A stretch of 64,000 nucleotides of DNA, taken from Cervus elaphus (lineage: Eukaryota > Chordata > Mammalia > Artiodactyla > Cervidae). Each line of letters opens with the position of its first letter. Within the stretch, counting starts at the first letter, position 1. The notes under the pieces were generated by a model that did not search any database, was not told the origin of the DNA, and saw only the letters and a list, made by a program, of their open reading frames with translations. The position numbers and the translations under genes were made by a program. The stretch covers positions 43,238,001 through 43,302,000 of the forward strand of contig NC_057835.1 in assembly GCF_910594005.1 (NCBI RefSeq), written 5' to 3'. Of the stretch, positions 47,701-58,384 are shown piece by piece.

Positions 47701-48679
47701 TTTTTTTTAATTTACTTCCCTTTTGATTTCTTCAGTAACCCATTGGTTATTTAGAAACATGTTATTTAATCTTCATGTGTTTGTGTTTCTTACAGTTCTT
47801 TCTTATAATTGATATCTAGTCTCGTAACATTGTGTTCGGAGAAGATGCTTGATACGATTTCAATTTTCTTAAATTTGCTGAGATTGGACTTGTGACCCAA
47901 GATGTGGTCTATCCTGGAGAATGTTCCAAGTGAACTTGAGAAGGTGTATTCTTCTGCATTTGGATGGAATGTCCTGAAGATATCAGTGAGATCTATCTCA
48001 TCTAATGTACAATTTAAGACGTGTTTGCTTATTAATTTTCTGTTTTGATGATCTGTCCATTGGTGTGAGTGGGGTGTTAAAATCTCCTACTATTATTGTG
48101 TTACTGTCATTTTCTCCTTTTATGTCTGTTAGTGTTTGTCTTATGTATTGAGGTGCTCCTATGTTGGGTGCATCAGTTCAGTTCAGTTCAGTCGCTCAGT
48201 TGTGTCTGACTCCTTGTGACCCCATGAACTGCAGCACGACAGGCCTCCCTGTCCATCATCAACTCCTGGAGTTTACCCAAACTCATGTCCATTGAGTTGG
48301 TGATGCCATCCAACCATCTCATCCTCTGTGGTGCATAGATATTTACAATTGTTATGGCTTCCTCTTGGAATGATCCCTTGAACATTATTTAGTGTCCTTT
48401 CTTATCTCTTGTAATGTTCTTTATTTTAAGGTCTTTTTTGGTCTGATATGAGGATTGCTGCTCCAGGTTTCTTTTGCTTCTCATTTGCATGGAATATATT
48501 TTTCCATCCTCTCAATTTCAGTCTATTTGTGTCTGTAGGTCTGAAGTGGGTTTCTTGTAGATAGCATATATATAGGTCTTGTTTGTGTATGCATTCAGCC
48601 AGTCTGTGTCTTTTGATTGAAACATTTAATCCATTTGCATTTAAAGTAATTATTGATATATATATGTTCCCATTGCCAT
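44706..48679 (-). pseudogene. L1 ORF2 pseudogene (endonuclease-reverse transcriptase)
   Basis: ORF2 makes the endonuclease and reverse transcriptase that carry out target-primed reverse transcription. N-terminal endonuclease sequence lies at ~48000-48670 and is split by a BovB stub. The RT domain is at ~45900-46900: 46410-46811 encodes the 'SINVIHHINKLKDKNYMI' region, and 45881-46408 gives a 175-residue uninterrupted piece ('KSLAFLHTNNEK', 'WLGRINIVKMNILP'). The catalytic Phe-Ala-Asp-Asp is Phe-Pro-Asp-Asp here (46409-46420), so even the core motif is altered. The natural stop is at 44706-44708. Frameshifts throughout. Confidence 0.88.
48174..48329 (-). mobile_element. BovB 3' stub inside L1 ORF2, 7-bp TSD
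   Basis: 156 bp of BovB terminus, antisense ('cagttcagttcagttcagtc' to 'ccaaccatctcatcctct'). Flanked by 'ggtgcat' at 48167-48173 and 48330-48336. It interrupts the L1 endonuclease-coding region, so it is younger than the L1. Confidence 0.93.
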
Positions 48680-48748
48680 TTTAATAATTGTTTGGGGTTT
48701 TTATTTTGGGGGGGGGGTAGATCCTTTTTCTTCTCTTGTATTTCTTGA

Positions 48749-49639
48749 CTATATAAGTCCATTTAACATTTGTTGTAAAGCTGGTTTGGTGGTACTGAAT
48801 TCTCTTAACTTTTGCTTGTCTGAAAAGCTTTTTATTTCTCCACCAGTTTTGAATGAGATCCTTGCTGGGTACAGTAATCTTGGTTGTAGATTTTTCCCTT
48901 TCAGTACTTTAAATATATCCTGCCATTCCCTTCTGGCCTGCAGAGTTTCTGCTGAAAGATCAGCAGTTGAACGCATGGGGTTACCCTTGCATGTTACTTG
49001 TTTCTTCTCCCTTGCTGCTTTTCATATTCTTTCTTTGTGTTTAGTCTTGGTTAGTTTGATTTGTATGTGTCTTGGTGTGTTTCTCCTTGGGTTTATCCTA
49101 TATGTGACTCTTTGTGCCTCTTGAGTTGATTATTTCCTTTTCTGTATTGGGGAAATGTTCAACTATAATCTCTTCAAAAATTTTCTCATACCCTTTCTTT
49201 TTCTCTTCTTATTCTGGGACTCTTATAATTTGAATGTTGGTGCATTTGATATTGTTCCATAGGTCTCTGAGGCTATCCTCAGTTCTTTTCATTCTTTTTT
49301 ACTTTATTCTACTCTTCATAAGTTATTTCCATCAATTTTATCTTCCAGCTATCTGATGCGTTCTTCTGCTTCAGATACTCTGATATTGCTTCCTTCTAGA
49401 GTATTTTCAATTTCAGTAATTATGTTATTTGTCTCTACATGTTTATTCTTTAATTCTTCTAGGTCTTTGTTAATTGATTCTTGCATTTTATCCATTTTGT
49501 TTTCAAGATTTTTGATAATCTTTACTATCATTATTCTGAATTCTTTTTCAGGTAGCTTGCCTATTTCTTCTTCATTTATTTGGACTTCTGTGTTTCTAGT
49601 TTGTTCCTTAATTTGCATAGTATTTCTCTGCCTTTTCAT
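48749..49639 (-). pseudogene. L1 ORF1 pseudogene
   Basis: Start codon at 49639 opens a 96-residue frame rich in Lys/Glu heptads (coiled-coil region, 'KIIKNLENKMDKMQES'). The C-terminal domain survives as a separate frame at 48749-48976 ('ADLSAETLQARREWQDIFKV'). The middle is out of frame. Total 891 bp, slightly short of an intact ORF1. Confidence 0.88.
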
Positions 49640-50008
49640 TATTGTTATTATTTTTTAACTTATTGTGTTTGAGGTCTCCTTTTCCCAGGCTTCAAGATTG
49701 AATTCTTTCTTCCTTTTGGTTTCTGCCCTCCTAAGGTTGGTCCAGTGGTTTGTGTAAGCTTTGTATAGGGTGATATTTGTGCTGAGTTTTTGTTTGCTTG
49801 TTTATTTGTTTTTGCTCTGATAGGTAAGACTGAGTGAGGTGGTACTCCTGTCTGCTGATGAATGGGTCTGTATTTTTGTTTTGTTTGTTGTTTAGATGAG
49901 GCATCCGGTACAGGGTGCTACTGGTGGTTGGGTCATGCAGGGTCTTTTATTCCAATGATTTCCTTTGTTTGAGTCCTCACTATTTGATACCCACTAAGGT
50001 TAGTTCTC

Positions 50009-50228
50009 AGGCTTCCCTGGTGGCTCAGAGGTTAAAGCATCTGCCTGCAGTGTGAGAGACCTGGGTTCGATCCCTGGGTCAGGAAGATCCCCTGGAGAAG
50101 GAAATGGCAACCTACTCCAATATTCTTGCCTAGAGAATCTCATGGACGGAGGAGCCTGGTGGGCTACAGTCCACGGGGTCGCCAAGAGTCGGACACGACT
50201 GAGCGACTTAACTTAACCTAACTAACTT
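50009..50228 (+). mobile_element. Bov-tA SINE in L1 5' UTR, 13-bp TSD
   Basis: One of the best-preserved SINEs here. The Pol III B-box 'ggttcgatccc' is intact at 50064-50074 and the A-box 'tggctcagagg' nearly so. Flanked by 'aaggttagttctc' (49996-50008) and 'aaggatagttctc' (50229-50241), one mismatch. Tail ends in 'ttaacttaacctaactaact' repeats. Confidence 0.95.
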
Positions 50229-50587
50229 AAGGATAGTTCTCTGGGTCTTGGAGTCAGTGCTCCCATTCCAAAAGCTCAGGGCTTGATTTCTTTTGGTTAT
50301 TAAGTGTCTAGCCTCTCCTCATGCAAACCTCTCCACTCCTTTTTGCTGTACTTCTGAAAGGCAGTGCTGCTGGTCTTGATTGGAGCATTTTGTGCAGTCA
50401 CAGTCAGATGGCGGTTGGGGCTGCGGTGACTGAGATGACTTCCGCACACTTCTGGCAGTTAGTTCAGGCTATTGGCTGGAACTGGAGAGACTCTATCGTC
50501 CTCCAAGTGGCTGAGATTGTCAGCACAAGGCAGCTGAGTCCTAAAAAGAAGTATGCCAGTTTATCAAGCACCAATGTGCAGACCACT

Positions 50588-50629
50588 TATCCAGGCAGAT
50601 TCTTTACCACTGAGCCACCAGAGAAACCC
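50588..50629 (-). mobile_element. Bov-tA head-only fragment at the L1 5' end
   Basis: 'ggcagattctttaccactga' and 'gccaccagagaaaccc' are the antisense first ~42 bp of Bov-tA. The rest is missing. It sits ~15 bp inside the 5' end of the L1. Confidence 0.75.
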
Positions 50630-50645
50630 ACTGCCATCTTCTACT

Positions 50646-51474
50646 ATCTCTAAATTTAGTCTTCCATGTTTGGGCTAAACTCATACTTGGGATATACTTC
50701 AATTTAATCTTTGAGGCCAGGTTGCTTCTTCTATCGCTGTGGTTAAGGTTAGATGCAGAAGTGTATTCTTTTATATAATATTTTATTTGAAATAAAAAAT
50801 ATTAAATATATATATTTCTATATTTGAGTCCCAATTCCAAAGAGTTGAACTCTTCTAACTATTTCTTTCGATATTTCCCTTCATATTTTCAAAATCAGAA
50901 GAGGGATGCTGCATGCAACTGAACTAAAAGATTGCATGCAATTGAACTAAAAGATACAGCTTTTGTTTCTTGGAAATAATGAAGCAGTGAGAGCACATCT
51001 GTTAGAGGCTGGAAAACTGGAACACTTGTTATACCAGGTGAAATATTTAGTAGAATTGTGGCTTGTGATATACTGAAAGATAGATAAACAATGGACTACA
51101 TAAGATCTAGAAAATATTGATAATGTTGCATGTGATCTCTTAAACATTTTTATATAGAGAAGGTGAAATATAAGTAAGTCTATTTGTAAATTTTCTGTAC
51201 ATGTAGCTCACAAAGTTAGCTGAGCAAGAGTTGAACATACTGGGATCTCGAATATCTTTAAAAAAACAACAACAGCTGATGAATTCTGTTTCTGTAACTG
51301 AAACAAGTGGATTGCTCAGCCTGTATTGTTTAGCCAGTAATATGTGTTCAAAGATTGTATGAGTATGATTGACCTCACACTCAAACCTATTGTTTCACAA
51401 GAGTGGGCAATGGGTAGAATTCAGGGGCCAGTAAATAAAAGATCAAAGTTATTAAATTTATAAACTATATTTAT
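50646..51474. other. unique AT-rich DNA
   Basis: No gene or repeat recognised. A near-perfect local duplication of 'gcatgcaa(c/t)tgaactaaaaga' occurs at ~50909-50953. Confidence 0.45.
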
Positions 51475-51993
51475 AGAAAATATGACAAAACTAGACAGCA
51501 TATTAAAAAGCAGAGACATCACTTTGCCAACAAAGGTTCATGTAGTCAGACCTAATTTAATTTGGTTTTTCCAGTAGTCTTGTATGGATGTGAGAGTTAG
51601 ATCATAAAGAAGGCTGAGAACTGAAGAACTGATGCTTTTAAATGTGATGCTGGAGAAGACTCTTGAGAGTCCCTTGAACAGCAAGGAGATCAAGCCAGTC
51701 AATTCTAAAGGAAATAAACTCTGAATGTTCATTGGAAGGACTGATACTGAAGCTGAAGCTCTAATACTTTGGCCATCTGATGTGAAGAACTGACACATTG
51801 GAAAAGACACTGATGCTGGGGAAGATGAGGGCAAGAAGAGAAGGGGGTGACAGAGTTTGAGATGGTTAGATTGGTGATAGCGCCAATATGAATTTGAGCA
51901 AACTCTGGGAGCTAGTGAAGGACAGGGAAGCTTGGCAAGCTGCAGTTCATGGGATCGCAGAGTCAGATGCAACTTAGTGACTGAACAACAAGA
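51475..51993 (+). mobile_element. BovB LINE 3' part
   Basis: From 'ctagacagcatattaaaaag' through 'gtatggatgtgagagttaga' to 'gatgcaacttagtgactgaa'. C-terminal domain only, with stops. A 10-bp 'aatttaattt' is inserted near 51552 relative to other BovB copies in this window. Confidence 0.93.
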
Positions 51994-52059
51994 GAGGGAA
52001 TATGGTTTTTGTTTATCCAATACAGAATTGACCACAAGCAAAGTGACTTGATTTAATTT

Positions 52060-52306
52060 AATTTAATCTTTGGCCACGTGATGCAAAGAACTGACTCATT
52101 TGAAAAGACCCTGATGATGGGAAAGATTGAAGGAGGGGAGAGAAGGGGATGACAGAGGATGAGATGGTTGGATGGCATCACCGAGTCAATGGACATGAGT
52201 TTGAGTAAACTCCGGGAGTTGGTGATGGACAGGGAGGCCTGGTGTACTGCAGTCCATGGAGTTGCAAAGAGTCAGACATGACTGAGTGACTGAACCGACC
52301 TGAAAG
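52060..52306 (+). mobile_element. BovB 3' end, 11-bp TSD
   Basis: 247-bp 5'-truncated copy ('ctttggccacgtgatgcaaa' to 'gactgaaccgacctga'). Flanked by 'tgatttaattt' at 52049-52059 and 52307-52317. Independent of the copy just upstream, because it has its own TSD. Confidence 0.93.
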
Positions 52307-52562
52307 TGATTTAATTTCCATTAAGTCCTAGAGGCAATTAGACTGCCTGAAATGCCACTAGCTTGATTTACAGAAGCTGGCATCAGATCACCTCTAAGAC
52401 AACCTCCAGACTTCCAAATTCCACATCAGAAAAAGTTCTACAATTGTAATGTAACCTCTAAGGGACACAGAGCAATGCCAACTCTAGTCAAGTTGCTGGT
52501 CAGTTGATTAACTGAGAAACTTCCTCCACTGACAGAGAATGGTGCTTTAGCAATTTCTTAGT

Positions 52563-52597
52563 GTGTGTGTTAGTCACTCAGTCATGTCCGACTCTTG
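52563..52597 (-). mobile_element. tiny Bov-tA/BovB terminus
   Basis: 'tagtcactcagtcatgtccg' followed by 'actctt' is the antisense terminus shared by BovB and Bov-tA. No TSD could be confirmed. Confidence 0.65.
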
Positions 52598-54227
52598 AAA
52601 ATGCTATGGATATCCTATTCTTCCATTTTTCAAATGGAGGATTTTATGTCTACTTTACATAGACTGGTGATTTGTCTTTTATTTTGGGACCATTGGTTCA
52701 TGAAGAGCCATATTTAGAGCTAAAGGACAGGGTTGCATATGATACAGGAACCCTGGATTTTGTTCTGAGTGCATTGACAGGATTGAATTTAGGAGCTACT
52801 TCTCTTGAGAAGGGAGTTTGCACAGATAGTGAGTACCCAAAAGAGAACCCTGGCAACCTTCCAGTGATCTCTCGAATATGCCTTTTCTCCTTTTTTAGTT
52901 TTATGATTCTCAAGGTTAACAAGGCCCAAAGCCAACAGAATAAACAATTAATTCACCATCCTCCCTTGAAGCTCTGTTTGGCCATGTAACCGACTTTGAT
53001 GCATGTGTTTTCCGGCATATGCTCTTAAAAGGAAGATGTATCAGCTTTGTTTCTTCTCCTCCTTTCTTTTCACTGGTTTGTTGTAGATGAGATCAGAGGC
53101 CATCTTATACAAAATGAATGATGACGACATCCTATGGAAAGAACGTACTAGATACAAGAAAAGCCTCAGTCCTCATCACCTTTTCTGAACAAGTTGTATC
53201 AGTTCTGGCTTTTATTTAAGAGAATAAGCACTTCTCTCCTGTGTAAATCACTTAATCTTTTGTCTCTGTTGCATTCAGCTAAATTTTTGTCATCATTAAA
53301 ATACACCTGTCGTACACAACGATTTCTTCAGACTCCCATGATCCTTGAATATCCATTCATATTTTAAGACAAAGTACTAAAAAATTAAGTGTCAACTCCT
53401 TCTTTGGGGTGACCAAACGTAAAGAACAGAACTTTTGATCAATTAGGTCACTTCAGTCAAAAAGGAGCCCTGAATCTCCTGCCCAACTTAGTAGTGGAGT
53501 ATAAGTTAAACACTTGACAGCCAGTATTTTTGAAGTGTGTCCAAATAATGGGGCTGAGGACAGGGTTGTTCACTCTTCTGTATATATTATTTCATATCAT
53601 CTTCCTAATTTTAGTTATGTCCTCTCTCTCTTCTCAGCTAAGCGTACTCCCCAGTCCAAAACCTCTCATTGAATTTTTCCATTTAGTATTTTTTCTTTAT
53701 TTTTGATGTTTGAGGAATGGGTTTTTGTATTGCTACAGAGACTGGAGCTTGCTTAAATGATCTTCCTGTTTTCAACAAAATCAGTGTGTACATCTATCTT
53801 CAGAGGTGTCTGGTGCCTCTAACACATGAGTTCTTTTTGATGTCCTGTGACATAACTGACTCACAGTTTGTTATCTTCTTAATTTCCTGGAAACTCAGAA
53901 TTCAATCAGAGAGGTAGAACAATGGGATGATTATGTATATTATATATGTTAAAAGAGTTGATACAGGAATTTGATCTCACACAGAAGAACCATGTCTTCA
54001 TGGTTCTTGGCTGTGACTCTGATGTTGAAATTTGAGGTCCATAGTTAAGGTAATCAGGGAGGAAAGATGGCTGCAAAGTAGGAGACAGTGAGAACAAGTA
54101 GGAAGTGACAAGCGTGAGCTCAGACTCACATGGACAGACCAACACCTTCTCAGGTCCTTTTATCCCTTATCTTAGTAGTGTGTGTCTCTCATAGATTTCA
54201 GGATCCTTCAATCTTTGGATCACAAAG
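52598..54227. other. mostly unique; possible ancient repeat at 52690-53100
   Basis: 'cccttgaagctctgtttggc' with 'gccatgtaaccgactttgat' near 52963-53000 recalls an old mammal-wide repeat, but I cannot name it. A 105-codon frame at 52672-52989 overlaps it and has no domain. Confidence 0.35.
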
Positions 54228-54357
54228 ATTCCCTGGAGTTGGAAATGGCAGCCCACTCCAGTATTCTTGCCTGGGAAATTCCTGGTGGGCTACAGTCCAT
54301 GGGGTCACAAAGAATCGGACCCAAATGAGTGATTGAACACACACACAAACACACAGG
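54228..54357 (+). mobile_element. Bov-tA SINE, head lost, with (CA)n tail
   Basis: Starts at 'gattccctggagttggaaat' and runs to 'aatcggacccaaatgagtga'. A short CA microsatellite follows at 54336-54357 in the tail. An internal deletion removes part of the 'atggacagaggagcctggtg' segment. Confidence 0.88.
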
Positions 54358-55300
54358 ACTGGCTCAGGAATCAGAAAGTGAAGGAGAATCCAGAGGAATG
54401 TAGACCAGCTGCAGGCCTGGCCATTGCTTAAGCCATGAGGTCAGTCAAAAAATAAGTAACAAAGTGTGTGAGCTACAAAGTGGTTGTCACTTCCCTTCTG
54501 CTCTGCACATCCCCCACAACAATCTCTCTTATGACCAACCCACCTGAATTAGAAATGGAGCAAAAAAAGTGGGGATGTGGAGTTCTGGGAAATGTAGTCC
54601 AGCCAGGCCAAGTCGACAGGTTACAGATTAACCAAAAATGGATCAAGGAAAACTGAAGCTGAAGTCTTATCCCTTCAGTGCTTGTTAATGCCCATCATCC
54701 TCCCCATCCTCATATTGATTTTCACCTTTCTCTACAACACAGGAGGCTGATCTCTATCTACTGCATCACACAGGCTCCTTTGCATTCTGACTTCTGATTG
54801 GGGGTTTAGCCAATTGAATTGCTGGCCTGAGGAATGGGCAGATGATGAGAAAAACTCTTTCCATGTCTGGCTGTGATTCCTGCTGGGACTGAATTCTATG
54901 ATGGTCACAACTACTCTCCAGAGGTTCTTTCACATCCCCAGTTTCTTCCAAGCTTTGGAAACACAATTGGTCCCTCTCACCCTTCAGTCTAAGGCTAGTG
55001 GTGATGTTCCATGGTCACCAGTCCCTTACTGTCTCCTTAACACTTTTGTCATAAGACTAAATATTTCCTTCAATAAGTTTTCTTATTTAAGCTCTTGATA
55101 ATGTGTTGAGAATTTGTCTCCATTTATTTTCTATGATCCATTTGCATTTATTTCTTTCATTGGGTTTTTTTCGGAGGATGTGTAAGTAAACATATGTTTA
55201 TCTACTCTAGAAACTTATTTTTTAAAATGTTCCCTAACAGTAAAGTGAGAATTTTGTGACAGTTGCATATTTGAAAATTTATAATGAAACTATTTTTTTC
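54358..55300. other. unique or unassigned old DNA
   Basis: 'gttctgggaaatgtagtcca' near 54581 and 'ctgcatcacacaggctcctt' near 54760 look like eroded old mammalian repeats. No gene. Confidence 0.35.
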
Positions 55301-55397
55301 AGAATTCCTGGTGATACAGTGGCTAGGACTTTGTGCTATCACTACTGAGAGCCCAGGTTTGATTCCTGGTCATGGAACTAAAACCCCATAAGCCAGT
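55301..55397 (+). mobile_element. CHR-2-type SINE head
   Basis: 'agaattcctggtgatacagt', 'ggctaggactttgtgctatc' and the B-box-like 'ggtttgattcctggtcatgg'. Ends where the TA/TG microsatellite begins. Confidence 0.75.
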
Positions 55398-55399
55398 AA

Positions 55400-55439
<40 letters not shown>

Positions 55440-55571
55440 ATATGTATATATATATTCTCCAAAATAAGTGCTAATGAGTAATATCTATATTTTTACATAT
55501 GTATGTATATGTGTATATATATATATATTCCCCAAAATAGGTGTTAATGAATAATATCTATGTTTTTACAC
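55398..55571. repeat. TA/TG microsatellite with a 73-bp tandem duplication
   Basis: (TA)n and (TG)n runs at 55398-55453. Then two diverged copies of a 73-bp unit, ~55426-55498 and ~55499-55571, each containing a TA run, 'ccaaaata', 'taatga' and 'aatatctat'. The copies differ mainly by transitions outside the TA run. Confidence 0.85.
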
Positions 55572-55589
55572 TGATTCCAGTTTTAGGAT

Positions 55590-56195
55590 TGTTGCTGTTA
55601 GTTGTTCAGTCACTCAGTCCTGTCCAACTCTTTGCTACCCCATGGACTGCAGCACAGCAGACTTCCCTGTCCTTCACAATCTCATGTTGTTTGCTCAAAC
55701 CCATGTCTGATCAGTTGATGATGCTATCCAACCACCTCATCCTCCATCACCCTCTTCTCCTCCTGCCTTCAATCTTTCCAAGCATTAGAGTCTTTTCCAT
55801 TAAGTTGGCTGTTCACATCATGTAGTCAAAGTATTGGAACTTCGGCTCCAGCATCAGTCCTTCCAGTGAATATTCAGGGTTGATTTCCTTTACGATTGAC
55901 TGGTTGGAGCTTCTTGCTGTCCAAGGGACTCACAAGAGTCTTCTCCCAGCATTTCATATGACATACTCTGCATATAAATTAAATAAGCAGGGTGACAACA
56001 TACAACCTTGATGTACTCCTTTCCCAATTTTGAACCAATCTGTTGTTCTCTGTTCGGTTCTGACTGTTGCTTCTTGATCTGCATACAGGTTTCTCAGGAG
56101 ACAGGTAAGACGGTCAGTATTCCACTCTCTTTAAGAATTTTCCACAGTTGATTCTGGTCCATATGGTCAAATGCTTTAAGATAGTTAGTTGCTAT
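55590..56195 (-). mobile_element. BovB LINE with internal deletion
   Basis: Antisense terminus 'ttgttcagtcactcagtcct' through 'gatttcctttacgattgact'. At ~55945 the sequence jumps from the C-terminal region to the reverse transcriptase ('gcatataaattaaataagca', 'cttcttgatctgcatacagg'), skipping roughly 450 bp that other copies have, including the YADD region. The upstream end fades out after 'gcttta' near 56177. Confidence 0.92.
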
Positions 56196-56639
56196 AGTCT
56201 GGTGGAGCTTCATTGCTGCTGTCTATACATCTCTGTGCTTTCATATTTGCTTAACTAAATGGACACCTTAATGGATCATACTATTCCCACCAGACAGAAC
56301 AGAACAATAGACCTTCGCTCATTTCTGAATATTGAGAAATAGTATTTTAATCAATGAATAAATGAATACATAGAATAGACATCCCCCCTCCCCCCCACCA
56401 ACATGCTATCTTTTTCTACTGTAGGCTCTATTAGGATAGGATATCTCTATCTGTTGTCTTTGCTTCTATCATTTGACAGATTGCTCATCTGTAGGTCCTC
56501 AAGAAAGGTATGTTGGGTAGAGCAGAGGTTAGTGATCACAAAAAAACTAAATGTAATAACATTTCAAAATTTTCTGAAACATTTCTCTCTCCATTATGTG
56601 TGCCTTGAATTGTTGCTATCCTATTCCAGCACTCTCCCT
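56196..56639. other. unique DNA
   Basis: No repeat recognised. A C-rich run lies at 56385-56397. Confidence 0.4.
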
Positions 56640-56649
56640 GAATCTTTTT

Positions 56650-57458
56650 TTTTTTCTTTTCATTTATTTTTATTAGTTGGAGGCTAATTACTTTACAATA
56701 TTGTAGTGGGTTTTGTCATACATTGACATGAATCAGCCATGGATTTACATGTATTCCCCATCCCGATCCCCCCTCCCACCTCCCTCTCCACTCGATTCCT
56801 CTGGGTCTTCCCAGTGTACCAGCCCCAAGCACTTGTCTCATGCATCCAGCCTGGGCTGGTGATCTGTTTCACCCTTGATAATATACATGTTTCGATGCTG
56901 TTCTCTTGAAACATCCCACCCTCGCCTTCTCCCACAGAGTCCAAAAGTCTGTTCTATACATCTGTGTCTCTTTTTCTGTTTTGCATATAGGGTTATCATT
57001 ACCATCTTTTTAAATTCCATATATATGTGTTAGTATACTGTAATGATCTTTATCTTTCTGGCTTACTTCACTCTGTATAATGGGCTCCAGTTTCATCCAT
57101 CTCATTAGAACTGATTCAAATGAATTCTTTTTAATGGTTGAGTAATATTCCATGGTGTATATGCACCACAGCTTCCTTATCCATTCATCTGCTGATGGGC
57201 ATCTAGGTTGCTTCCATGTCCTGGCTATTATAAACAGTGCTGCAATGAGCACTGGGGTGCACGTGTCTCTTTCAGATCTGGTTTCCTCGGTATGTATGCC
57301 CAGAACAGTCAGGATGGCTGCTATCCAAAAGTCTACAAGCAATAAATGCTGAAGAGGGTGTGGAGAAAAGGGAACCCTCTTACACTGTTGGTGGGAATGC
57401 AAACTAGTACAGCTGCTATGGAGAACAGTGTGGAGATTTATTAAAAAAACTGGAATTA
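56650..57458 (-). mobile_element. L1-BT-type LINE with 5' inversion, 10-bp TSD
   Basis: 56650-57306 is antisense L1: T-tract, 3' UTR and ORF2 C-terminus. 57307-57458 is L1 ORF2 sequence in the opposite (sense) orientation ('gctgctatccaaaagtctac'), lying just upstream in the L1 map with ~40 bp lost at the junction. Flanked by 'gaatcttttt' at 56640-56649 and 57459-57468. This is the standard twin-priming structure. Confidence 0.93.
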
Positions 57459-57783
57459 GAATCTTTTTAACTGCTGTTAAAGACAGCTTCCAAACTTCCC
57501 CTAGGTTGTTACATGGTCTTGGCAAGTTGACCTTTACTTGATCATTTTCAAGGAGGATAGGATGATTTTTGAGCAATTTGATCTTTTCAAAATGTTTCTT
57601 GAAGAGAGTGAAAGATATGAATACAACTATTTGTAGCGTGAATAATACTTGGCAGTTTTCCTCCGCTTCTCCAAATCTTCCACTTCCTTTCACTCCAAAC
57701 ATTATTGAAAACATTTGAACTCTCATGAGTTTAATCAGAAATAGTGAATTAATTTTGGTTTCACTCAACCAAACAGGCAGCAT
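57010..57783 (-). other. 257-codon chimeric open frame, longest in the window
   Basis: Begins in unique DNA (57783), reads through the L1 TSD and the inverted L1 piece in a non-native sense, then enters the true L1 ORF2 frame and ends at the natural ORF2 stop (57010). The last ~85 residues are ordinary L1 C-terminus. The first ~105 residues are from unique DNA and match nothing I recognise. No promoter, splice or Kozak evidence; most likely fortuitous. Confidence 0.5.
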
Positions 57784-58253
57784 CTAGGTCCCCCTTTCCT
57801 TTGTTTCTTCCTTTTTTTCTTTTTCTTTCTAATGAGTACCTTTTGTTTGTTTCATTCTTTATATGACCCAGTCAAGGTGCTCTCTTCCATTATTAAGATT
57901 TAGATTCATAGAATGTTTTGAATCTCTTTGATTATTAAAAGCCACTGACATACTCGAGCTCCTTTATTTCTAAAGGTAGACAGATGAACAACAACAATTT
58001 TTCATAATGATGGTATAAGGAAAATATAGAGGTAAACTTATGGGGACAAGGTTACACAAATTAATAACTAAAATTTTAAGAGAGAAAGTTTGAGAAAGCA
58101 AAGTTATCAAAAATAATTAAAAATAGGAGAGAAGTAATTCCTAAAAACACATGCACTACTGTTACCAGAAAAAGGAAAAGTTAGATGTTGAACAAGCACA
58201 ATAAAAAAAGGCTTACTTCATTTTTGTTAAGCGCTGACTCATAACGGCCACTG
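57784..58253. other. unique AT-rich DNA
   Basis: No feature recognised beyond T-rich and A-rich low-complexity tracts near 57805-57835. Confidence 0.4.
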
Positions 58254-58384
58254 TGTGTGCTAAGTTGCTTCAGTTACGCCTGAATCCTTGCAACCCTATG
58301 GGCTCAGAGAGCAGCCTGCCAGTCTCCTCTCTCCAAGGGATTCTCCAGGCAAGAATACTGGGTTGTCATGCCCTCCTCCAGAAA
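58254..58384 (-). mobile_element. Bov-tA SINE 3' half
   Basis: 'gtgctaagttgcttcagtta' to 'ttgtcatgccctcctcca', antisense and 5'-truncated. A possible but diverged TSD ('aacggccactgt' / 'aatggccatagt') flanks it. Confidence 0.88.

Larger units (their letters stand above)
44321..50645 (-). mobile_element. near full-length L1-BT-type LINE
   Basis: Antisense L1 with T-tract (its poly(A) tail) at ~44321, 3' UTR to ~44705, ORF2 ~44706-48679, a short spacer, ORF1 ~48749-49639, 5' UTR to ~50645 ('ctgccatcttctactatc', the complement of the L1 5' end). Three younger pieces lie inside: a BovB stub (48174), a Bov-tA (50009) and a SINE head (50588). Without them it is ~5.9 kb, close to a complete element. 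Both ORFs are broken, so it cannot move on its own. Confidence 0.92.

Noticed and set aside
51538..52041. 167-codon minus-strand frame
   Set aside because: Antisense reading of a BovB C-terminal fragment.
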